Part shown: positions 1 to 7,093 of the stretch, one piece after another | How positions within the stretch are numbered: the stretch's first letter is position 1 | How the letters are laid out: each line of letters starts with the position of its first letter | The notes under the pieces: generated by a model | The model's database searches: none | Seen by the model: the letters and a program-made list of their open reading frames with translations, nothing else | Told to the model about the DNA's origin: nothing | Source of the DNA: Microvirga sp. | GTDB lineage: Bacteria > Pseudomonadota > Alphaproteobacteria > Rhizobiales > Beijerinckiaceae | Direction of reading: 5' to 3' | DNA length: 35,961 nucleotides | NCBI GenBank assembly: GCA_031181145.1 | Contig: JAPSLB010000024.1 | Coordinates: 1 to 35,961 of the forward strand | Made by a program: the position numbers and the translations under genes

Positions 1-1
1 A

Positions 2-19
2 GGGGCCAGTGTGGGCCCC
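2..19. terminator. GC-rich stem-loop at window edge
   Basis: A 6-bp perfect inverted repeat (GGGGCC at 2-7 and GGCCCC at 14-19, loop of six) lies just upstream of cheA. It could be the terminator of a gene outside the window or a structure in the cheA leader. No strong T run follows, so the function is uncertain. Confidence 0.25.
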
Positions 20-53
20 CTCATTCTTGTACTCGTAGAGTAGAGTTGAGTTC

Positions 54-2767
54 ATGGACGATCTTCTGATTGAGCTTCTGACCGAGACTAACGAGCATCT
101 CGAGACGATCGATGTGGAAATGGTCCGCTTCGAGCGGGGCCCAAACAACCAGGCCTTCCTCAGCAACATCTTCCGTCTGGTGCATACGATAAAAGGCACC
201 TGCGGGTTTCTGGGATTGCCTCGCTTGGAGGCACTGGCGCATGCGGCCGAAACTCTGATGGGCAAGTTCCGCGACGGCATGCCAGTGACGACGCCCGCCG
301 TCTCTCTCATCTTGATGACGCTTGACCAGATCAAAGTAATTCTGGGTGAGCTGGAGCGGCATGGGCTCGAGCCTGAAGGATCCGACGAGAGCCTGATTAA
401 GGCCCTGGATGCGATGTCGGCGGCTGATTCGAGCGCCACGACACTTGTGCCCGAAGCAGTGCCGGTTGAAGAGCAAACGGTCGGAACTCTCGCCTGTCAG
501 GTAATTGAGCGACCTCTGAAGCCCGACGAAATATCGCTTGAGGAACTGGAGCGCGCGTTCCAGGCTGCGCCTGGTCCTGATACGAAAGCGGCTTCGAACG
601 CCGCGGCTCCTGCGGTTTTCCAGCAACCTGCTGCTCCGTCTGCACCACGGCCGCAGGATAGGGCTGCTGCGCCTCTGCCGAGTTCCTCCGAAGTGGCAGA
701 GGCTGGCGATTTTGGAGAGAATTCCAGTTCCAAGGCTCAGACCATTCGCGTGAATGCCGACACGCTCGAGCACCTCATGACCATGGTGTCGGAACTTGTT
801 CTGACACATAACCAGTTGCTCGAGATCTCGCGCCGGATCGAGGATCAGCGCTTCAAAGTGCCCTTGCAGCGCCTGTCTCAGGTAACCGCTTAACTGCAGG
901 ACGGGGTGGTGAAGACCCGCATGCAGCCCATCGGCAATGCTTGGCAGAAGCTGCCGCGCGTGGTGCGTGATCTCTCGAACGATCTCTCAAAGAAGATCGA
1001 CCTCGCCATGCTCGGCGCCGATACCGTGCTGGACCGTCAGGTGCTGGAGGTGATCAAGGATCCGCTGACCCATATGGTGCGCAACTCGGCTGATCATGGC
1101 ATCGAAAGCCCAGCCGACCGCAAAGCTGCGGGCAAACCCGAGAAGGGCACCATCCGCCTGAGCGCCTATCACGAAGGTGGATCAATCACCATCGAGGTCG
1201 CCGATGATGGTAAGGGGCTGAACCTCGCAACCATCCGCCGCAGAGCGATCGAGCGCGGCATTGCCTCAGAGGCTGAAGTTGAGAGGATGAGCGATGCCCA
1301 GGCGGCAAAGTTCATCTTCCATCCAGGATTCTCGACGGCCGCCGCGATTACCTCCGTGTCCGGCCGCGGTGTCGGCATGGCTGTCGTGAAGACGAACATC
1401 GAGCTGATCGGCGGAACGGTAGACATCCGCTCGGAGCAAGGCAAAGGAACGGTCTTCACGATCAAGATCGCACTCACCCTTGCCATCGTGTCCGCCCTGA
1501 TCGTGATCTCCAACGACCACCGCTTCGCCATTCCCCAGCAGGCCGTAATGGAACTTGTCCGTGTTGCCCCGGGTGCCGAGAACGGCATTGAGCGGATCAA
1601 TGGCACGGCGGTGCTGCGACTGCGAGAACGCCTGCAGCCGATCGTCCCGCTCTCGCGCGTGATGGGCCTATCCGATACCGAGGATGCCAACGAGGGCTTC
1701 GTGGTCGTGACCCAAGTGGCGCAGCAGCGTTTCGGTATCTTCGTCAATGGCGTGTTCCACACCGAGGAAATCGTCGTCAAGCCGATGTCTTCCAAGTTGC
1801 GCCATATCCAACTGTTCTCGGGCAATACCATCCTGGGGACGGCACTGTGGTTCTAATCGTCGACCCGAATGGCCTCTCGCGCATGGTCGGAGCCAGTGCG
1901 GATGATAGTGCGATCAGTGGCGACGACAGTCCCGAACAGGCCAGTGCTTCCCATGACGAGATGGTAACGATGCTTGTTTTCCGCGGTGGCAGCTCCACTC
2001 TCAAGGCCGTGCCGCTCTCGCTGGTGACGCGACTAGAGAACATCGACGCCTCGACTATCGAGTGGCAGGGCGGGCGGCTTGTCGTTCAATACCGCGGCAG
2101 CCTGATGCCGCTGGTCGCCTGTGACGAAGAACTGAGGATAAAGCGAGAGGGTACCCAGCCCCTGGTGGTCTTCTCCGACGGTGATCTTACCCTCGGGCTG
2201 GCCGTCGATCAGATCGTCGATATCGTCGAGGACAAGCTCGACATTGAACTGGTAGCGGACCGCACCGATCTGGTCGGCTCGGCGGTCATCCGTGGCCGGG
2301 CGACCGAAGTAGTCAACTTGGCCCACTACCTGCCGATGGTGGCCGAACCCTGGATGAAGTCCGGATCAAGGTCAAAGAAGGGGCAGACTAAGTCGATCCT
2401 GCTGGTAGACGGCTCCGCCTTCTTCCGCAACTCGCAAGCGCCGGTCCTGAAGGCGTCGGGTTACAGGGTCATAACGGCGGCAAACGCGGCCGAAGCGATC
2501 GAGGTGCTCTCATCCGGCACATTGGTCGACGTCCTGGTCACTGACCTGGACCTGCCAGACCGGTCCGGACTGGACCTGATAGAGGCCATGCGGCACTCGC
2601 CGCGTTTTGCGGACCTTCCAGTGATCGGGCTGATCGTGAAGAATGGTCCGGATCAGGTCTCGCGGGCCCGAACGCTGGGTATTGAGGAGCTGGTCGCCAA
2701 AATGGATCGCCGCGGACTTTTGACAGCCCTTTCTGAACTTCAACTGCCTCTGGAGAAGGCCGCATGA
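54..2767 (+). pseudogene. cheA: Hybrid chemotaxis kinase CheA with C-terminal receiver, interrupted twice
   Basis: The reading frame encodes a CheA histidine kinase that phosphorylates CheY in the chemoreceptor array. The first part (54-893) has the P1/HPt domain with the phospho-accepting His44 in HTIKGTCGFLGL, an Ala/Pro-rich linker and the start of the P3 dimerisation helices. The second part (894-1856, same frame) has the P4 ATPase with the N box (HMVRNSADHG), DDGKGL and GRGVGM motifs. The third part (1847-2767) has the CheW-like P5 region and a fused receiver domain. Two lesions break the gene. A TAA at 891-893 stands where CheA proteins normally have Glu (QVTA-E-LQDG). A four-G run at 1835-1838 has one G fewer than needed to read LGDGTVVLIVDPNG. 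The rest is well conserved, so either the decay is recent or there are sequence errors. In the receiver, the acidic pair is VDG rather than VDD, while the acceptor Asp (VTDLDLP) is kept. The gene overlaps cheW by ATGA. Confidence 0.9.
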
Positions 2768-3249
2768 CCAAGAAGCTCACGAACAGCAACGAGAAAGCTC
2801 CTCTGACTGGTCAGCAGGAATACGTCACGGTCACCGTCAATGGGCAGTGGCTCGGGATTCCGATCAACCAGGTTCACGATGTATTCGTGGTCAGCGAGAT
2901 GACGCCGATACCTCTGTGCCCGCCGGAGATCGTCGGGCTTTTGAACCTTCGTGGCCGGGTCGTGACCGCCGTGTCCTTGCGTCGGCGGCTGCGGATGTCG
3001 GATCTGTCGGAGTGCGGGCGCCGGATGGCTATCGGGCTTGAGCAGGGCGGGGAAGCTTACGGCCTTCTCGTGGACGATGTTGGAGAGGTGCTTAGGTTGA
3101 ATATGGAAACCCTGCAACCCAATCCGGTGCATCTGGATCCTCGCTGGACGAGCCTGTCTCTAGGGGTGTCTCAGCTTAGTGGAAAGCTTCTGATCATCCT
3201 CGATGTCGAAAAGGCATTGTTGTTCGAAACAGAGGCCGAAGCAGCTTAG
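2764..3249 (+). CDS. cheW: Chemotaxis coupling protein CheW
   Basis: This 161-residue protein is a CheW-domain adaptor, which links the CheA kinase to chemoreceptors at the membrane array. It shows the family's typical segments: YVTVTVNGQWLGIPINQVHDVF at the start, followed by IPLCPPEIVGLLNLRGRVV, GLLVDDVGEV and a final LLIILDVEK strand. Its ATG overlaps the cheA stop by four bases (ATGA), which implies translational coupling to the last part of cheA. If cheA is truly broken, cheW translation may fall unless reinitiation occurs. No receptor gene or cheB/cheR is visible in the window, so the rest of the cluster probably lies upstream of position 1. Confidence 0.93.
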   Translation: MTKKLTNSNEKAPLTGQQEYVTVTVNGQWLGIPINQVHDVFVVSEMTPIPLCPPEIVGLLNLRGRVVTAVSLRRRLRMSDLSECGRRMAIGLEQGGEAYGLLVDDVGEVLRLNMETLQPNPVHLDPRWTSLSLGVSQLSGKLLIILDVEKALLFETEAEAA

Positions 3250-3253
3250 TTCA

Positions 3254-3271
3254 CCCGGCAGCGGCGCCGGG
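3254..3271. terminator. Hairpin just after cheW
   Basis: CCCGGC (3254-3259) pairs with GCCGGG (3266-3271) around a six-base loop, five bases after the cheW stop. It may terminate or protect the cheAW transcript. No U-rich tail follows, so an intrinsic terminator is not proven. Confidence 0.35.
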
Positions 3272-3577
3272 CCGCTTCGGGGCGCGCAGGGATCCTTTGG
3301 CGTGAATGGGACGGGAGACAAAGTCATCGATCCACCTGTAAGGAGGGCGAGCGTCCGATCGAGAGAGCGCTGCTTGTTCTAGGCGATGATCGGTGCCGGG
3401 GTGCGCTGGCGAAGGTTGTTCGCTAACGCGCCGGGCTCCCTTTGCTCGTCGAAGGCCGCGGGTCTTGCCGAGATCCGCCTCCGGATGCGGGGTGATCTTG
3501 CAAATCGACCGGTCAGATGGGGAGAATGTTACTGCATGAGACATGCATCAAAGCAGGTTTAGGCCTGCATTCCTGAC

Positions 3578-3593
3578 GCCGCAGCGATGCGGC
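3578..3593. terminator. GNRA-capped hairpin downstream of cheZ
   Basis: GCCGCA (3578-3583) and TGCGGC (3588-3593) form a 6-bp stem closed by a GCGA tetraloop. A weaker stem (GCAGG/CCTGC, 3553-3568) sits beside it. They lie about 50 bases beyond the cheZ stop on the minus strand and could end the cheYZ transcript. The poly-U signal is poor. Confidence 0.3.
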
Positions 3594-3643
3594 ATACAGA
3601 CAACGGGGCAGGATACTGCAGCGTGATCCTAGATCGGGTTTGT

Positions 3644-4357
3644 TCAACCAAACAAAGCGTCGATCGCGTCCTGTGAGGTCCTCGTGGGATCACTCTCGAG
3701 GGCTGGTCCATTGAGAAGCGCCTCATCACCCTCCCGAGCAGGTGGGCTCAAGGCTTCGACATTGCTGAAGCTCTCTAGGCCACCCCAGATCTGAGCCATT
3801 CGGTTTACGCGCTCTTCGATGAACTTCATCGAATTTACGACCTTGCTGATGCGTTGACCGGTGATGTCCTGGAAGTTACAGGCCTCAAATATCGTGATGA
3901 CCCGGCTGGATATGCCTTGGACCATGGCTGCATCGTCCTTGGAAAGATGAGCTGCCAGCGCGGTCGCGATCTGGTCGATCTCCTCGGCTGCTTCGAGAAT
4001 CGAGTTCGTAGCCTGCTCCGTACCTGAGACCACTGCTCCCAATTCATCCGTCACGCTTGCTACCTGGCTGCGGTGAGGCGTGTGGGCATGAAGGGTGGCT
4101 ATTTCCTGCTTTGTACGCTGGATAGACTCGGAGATCGCGTCCAGTTCTTCTCTAAGATGGAGTGCTTCCCTCAGATCGCTCCGGATCTGATCGAGGAGCG
4201 TCTTTGAAGCACCGCTATTGGGCTCAAGAGCAGCGTGGATCGCGGCAATACCGTGCATGAGTTCAGCGTGCCGGCGGGCTGCGATGCTCTCTCTCGATTG
4301 CGCGAGTTGGTCGAGGGTCAAGGGATCGAAAGATGTGGAATTGGGCAGGTGATGCAT
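3644..4357 (-). CDS. cheZ: CheY-P phosphatase CheZ
   Basis: This 237-residue, largely helical protein matches the CheZ family, which speeds dephosphorylation of CheY-P. The catalytic signature is present as NFQDITGQRI, with Asp164 and Gln168 corresponding to the D143/Q147 pair of the E. coli enzyme. The protein ends in QDAIDALFG, resembling the C-terminal amphipathic peptide that tethers CheZ to CheY. It follows cheY on the same strand with a gap of only five bases, so the two are almost certainly co-transcribed and the partner is CheY. The ATG at 4355-4357 fits this tight spacing. Nothing looks broken. Confidence 0.88.
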   Translation of the reverse strand: MHHLPNSTSFDPLTLDQLAQSRESIAARRHAELMHGIAAIHAALEPNSGASKTLLDQIRSDLREALHLREELDAISESIQRTKQEIATLHAHTPHRSQVASVTDELGAVVSGTEQATNSILEAAEEIDQIATALAAHLSKDDAAMVQGISSRVITIFEACNFQDITGQRISKVVNSMKFIEERVNRMAQIWGGLESFSNVEALSPPAREGDEALLNGPALESDPTRTSQDAIDALFG

Positions 4358-4362
4358 ACTGA

Positions 4363-4746
4363 CTACTCGCCCAGAACGGCCGCGATTTTCGCGCGGAGCG
4401 TATCTGCGTTGAACGGCTTCACGATGTAATTGCTGACTCCCGCCTGTTTGGCTGCAATAACGTTCTCTGTTTTGGCCTCGGCAGTGATCATAATGAAGGG
4501 CAGGCTGCCAAGCTCCGGATCTGTCCGGACTTGCTGGAGGAGCTCATAGCCCGTCACCGGGGTCATGTTCCAATCGGAGATCACCAGCCCATACTTGCGC
4601 TCCCTGAGTTTGCTCAGTGCCTCCGAGCCATCCTTGGCCTCGTCGACATCCGTGAATCCGATCTGCTTGAGAAGGTTTCGGATGATCCGGAGCATCGTTT
4701 GGTAATCATCAACGATCAGAACAGGAAGGGAAGTATTTAATGCCAT
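4363..4746 (-). CDS. cheY: Chemotaxis response regulator CheY
   Basis: This is a stand-alone receiver of 127 residues, the usual CheY length. The acidic pocket is Asp13-Asp14 (IVDDYQTM), the phosphoacceptor is Asp58 (ISDWNM), the switch residues are Thr88 (MITAEAK) and Tyr107, and the conserved lysine is Lys110 (IVKPF). All are intact, so it should be phosphorylated by a CheA and bind the flagellar switch. It is the first gene of a cheY-cheZ pair, and its promoter should lie in the roughly 220-base gap up to the EAL gene. Because the neighbouring cheA is interrupted, its phosphodonor in this strain may be another CheA. Confidence 0.95.
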   Translation of the reverse strand: MALNTSLPVLIVDDYQTMLRIIRNLLKQIGFTDVDEAKDGSEALSKLRERKYGLVISDWNMTPVTGYELLQQVRTDPELGSLPFIMITAEAKTENVIAAKQAGVSNYIVKPFNADTLRAKIAAVLGE

Positions 4747-4964
4747 AGTCTAGAAACTCAGGAATGAGAGGTCAGGGCGGGATTCTTATGCTGAAATTCT
4801 TCAAAAACTGTTGAAATTGACCATTGCACCACGCGGGTGGATTGAAGGCAGCTGATAGCATCCGAATCGCTACGAGGAGCTCTCAGGGTGAAGGATGTTG
4901 ATCAATCGATTCAGCTCGAAAGACCGGCCCGATCGCTGCCAAAACGGTATCGAAGCAGGTTTGG

Positions 4965-5858
4965 TCAAATCCTTGCCCGGGAGGAGCTACCCTCCGAGGA
5001 CAAGGGGATCGGGGCCCAATCCTGCACCATAAGAAAGCCTTCCAACTCATCGGATGGCATAGGGCGGGCAAAAAAATAGCCCTGGAGAGCATCGCAGCCA
5101 ACCGCCGTCAGAAATCGACATTGCTCCTCCGTCTCAACGCCTTCCGCTGTCACGATGAGCCCCATTGCATGCCCTAGCTCGACCATCTCCCGAAGCTTTT
5201 CTGGAACCATAGCGACACCGATGCAATCAAGATTGCGAACGAAGGATTGGTCGATCTTGAGTTTATCAAGATCGATGCGACTCAGGCGTCTAGGTCCCGA
5301 GTATCCAACGCCATAATCGTCAAGAGCGATACGAAAGCCAAGGGCCCGGAGGGCGGCAATGGAGTCGCTCGCAAAGCCATTTCCAGCGAGCGGCAGACGT
5401 TCTGTGATTTCGAATTCGATCTGAGTAGGCTTGGTTCCGCACTGCTGAACGATCTCTACACATCTCTCGATGAGCATCGGGAGGGTGAACAGCATTGGTG
5501 ATAGGTTAACGGCCACAGTCAGATTACAATGTCGATTTGCTAACGCGCAGGCGTCTCTCAAGACAAAGTCGGTGATCTGCAAGATCAAACCTGTATCCTC
5601 TGCGATAGGGATGAAAACCCGAGGAGGTACCGGGCCGACTCTCGGATGATGCCAGCGCGCCAAAGCCTCGACAGCCGAGACAAGGCCATCTCGGACATTG
5701 ATCTGAGGTTGATACGCAACAGAGAGCCCGTCGCCGGAGCGAAGAGCGCAACTGAGTTCCCGTGCCGGAATCCCGCCCAAGTACGAGTAAACGTCGGAGA
5801 GCTTTCTACCCAAGTCAGGCAACACGATCTCGGTATGGGTAGGTTCGCGGGAGGACAT
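4965..5858 (-). CDS. Stand-alone EAL-domain c-di-GMP phosphodiesterase
   Basis: This 297-residue protein has an EAL domain spanning about residues 35-280 and no GGDEF, sensor or membrane segment. The catalytic set is complete: EAL at 64-66, Asn118 (AVNLSP), Glu150 (EFEITER), Asp180-Asp181 (LDDYGVGYS), Lys201 (KIDQSF), Glu239 and Glu242 (AEGVETE), and Gln259 (LQGYFFARP). It should therefore hydrolyse c-di-GMP to pGpG in the cytoplasm. It lies upstream of cheYZ on the same strand but about 220 bases away, so it probably has its own promoter. The neighbourhood suggests a role in the motile-to-sessile switch. The ATG has only a weak upstream AGG as ribosome-binding site. Confidence 0.88.
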   Translation of the reverse strand: MSSREPTHTEIVLPDLGRKLSDVYSYLGGIPARELSCALRSGDGLSVAYQPQINVRDGLVSAVEALARWHHPRVGPVPPRVFIPIAEDTGLILQITDFVLRDACALANRHCNLTVAVNLSPMLFTLPMLIERCVEIVQQCGTKPTQIEFEITERLPLAGNGFASDSIAALRALGFRIALDDYGVGYSGPRRLSRIDLDKLKIDQSFVRNLDCIGVAMVPEKLREMVELGHAMGLIVTAEGVETEEQCRFLTAVGCDALQGYFFARPMPSDELEGFLMVQDWAPIPLSSEGSSSRARI

Positions 5859-6019
5859 GAGATACCTAATGAGCGGAAAGAAGCAACGACCAGTTCAAGA
5901 GTGACGGTTCACCGGAATATCACATGACCCAGGAGAGGGGTAACGTAGCGCTTTGACATATATCGACTGTCTCGCAAGCGAAGCCGTTGATTATGATTAA
6001 CGAGTTTCGCTAATCTCCG

Positions 6020-6495
6020 TATTCGCAAACGCGGAGCTGAACGCCGCGATGGTCCTGCTCAATCCGGTTGTTGCGGTAGGGCTTTATAGGATGCGGACCA
6101 GCTTCGGCCTCTACAGTGATCTATCCCGGAGACGAGCGGGCGTATAAACAGATTAGGAACACCTCCCGATTGGTCTGGCTGCGATCGATCGCGATCCGCT
6201 CTAGGCGGCTGTCCACTTAAGCGCCTAGCGCAAGGACCGCTTGGCGAGCGTAAGATTTCGCCGCGCGCTGGACCAGAAGTCGCCGGTATCGCCGTTGCTA
6301 CCAGCTGCCGGGTACAGGTGCCACCACCTGCGAACCTCGACACATGTCTCATTGACCTGCCGACTGTCGGTGACCGGACGCTTGCGCTGGTTGAATTGCT
6401 CCAGCAGATCGGTTGAGGAATGGACAACCCACCTGTTGACCGTGGCGTGCCCAACCGAGATGTAGCGTCGAGGGCGGTACGTGAGATAATATCAG
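6020..6495 (-). pseudogene. Decayed IS6-family transposase remnant
   Basis: Reading the minus strand in shifting frames recovers IS6-type DDE transposase blocks in the right order. GHATVNRWVVHSS lies around 6418-6462, followed by QFNQRKRPVTDSRQVNETCVEV, where the first catalytic Asp of the usual DET motif is Asn. IDRSQTNREV follows around 6161-6193 and keeps the second Asp. NNRIEQDHRGV around 6043-6075 carries the final Glu. Stops and frameshifts separate the blocks, and the N-terminal part is short, so the gene is dead. No terminal inverted repeats or target duplication were recognised. It marks one side of the block carrying the DSF signalling genes. Confidence 0.75.
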
Positions 6496-6518
6496 GGCTG
6501 GCTGCTTCTCGGAACTGG

Positions 6519-6701
6519 CTATTGTGTGCCCGGGGGCCGAATGAACGGCACGTCCAGGGGGATAGCAGGGGGCTCGCCCTCGGGCGCCTCACCTTCCTGG
6601 GGAGTCAAGGGATCGCGCGGTGGAATGTCCGGTGCAGGCTCGGGGGCGGGGTTGTCCGTCGGGGGCAGCGGAGGAATGTCAGGCTCTGGCATGTCAGACA
6701 T
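6519..6701 (-). CDS. Small proline-rich hypothetical protein
   Basis: This 60-residue ORF encodes an acidic protein, strikingly rich in Pro and Glu, beginning MSDMPEPDIPPLPP and containing repeated (D/P)IPP units. It has no membrane segment or cysteine and is probably disordered. A purine-rich stretch (GTGAGATG) lies a few bases before the ATG. I do not recognise a family. The plus strand here also reads open as a Gly/Ser-rich peptide, but the minus-strand version has the better start context. It sits between an IS6 remnant and the histidine kinase gene. It may be real or just a compositionally open frame. Confidence 0.45.
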   Translation of the reverse strand: MSDMPEPDIPPLPPTDNPAPEPAPDIPPRDPLTPQEGEAPEGEPPAIPLDVPFIRPPGTQ

Positions 6702-7093
6702 GGATCATCTCACTCGTGGTCTGTCCCATGGCAAATCACCAAACGGCCCCAAGTGTTCCACATGTGGACGAATGGTCTGCTTCTCCTAAGTTCTGAGCTT
6801 GGCTGGCAGCCTCGGGAGCATCTGCTCTGGCACAGGCCCTCAGCCTGAACACCTCCATCCCGAGCTTCCCGCTTGCGTGGCTTATCGATCGCTAGCTGTG
6901 CTGGCTTCAGCCTCACCAAGCCTGTCGTTGCCACTGATTGCCGTTAACGGCATGTGTCCGACCTTCACGCCTGATGTGGGAACAGGGCGTACCACCAACC
7001 CCGCACATTCCATTGTTTGAAGGCAAATGCCGGGAGCGCCAACCAAATGGCCGTCGTAGAGCGCAGGTCAGAGGCTAAGATGCTTATGGCTTC
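6702..7093. other. Intergenic stretch without recognised genes
   Basis: About 390 bases lie between the small proline-rich ORF and the end of the histidine kinase gene. Short open frames occur on both strands, but none has a recognisable motif or a convincing start. No terminator with a clear U tail was found. Confidence 0.5.

Larger units (their letters stand above)
3250..3643. other. Convergent intergenic region between cheW and cheZ
   Basis: About 390 bases separate the convergent cheW and cheZ genes. No recognisable gene was found; the open frames on both strands have low-complexity, Arg/Pro-rich translations. The stretch carries three short hairpins, at 3254-3271, 3553-3568 and 3578-3593. 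Confidence 0.6.

Noticed and set aside
6059..6592. 177-residue minus-strand frame
   Set aside because: Its own translation is meaningless; the IS6 similarity is in other frames of the same strand, so it was replaced by the pseudogene call.
6526..6789. Gly/Ser-rich plus-strand frame
   Set aside because: It is the complement of the proline-rich minus-strand ORF. Gly-rich readings of Pro codons are expected, and no good ribosome-binding site is seen.
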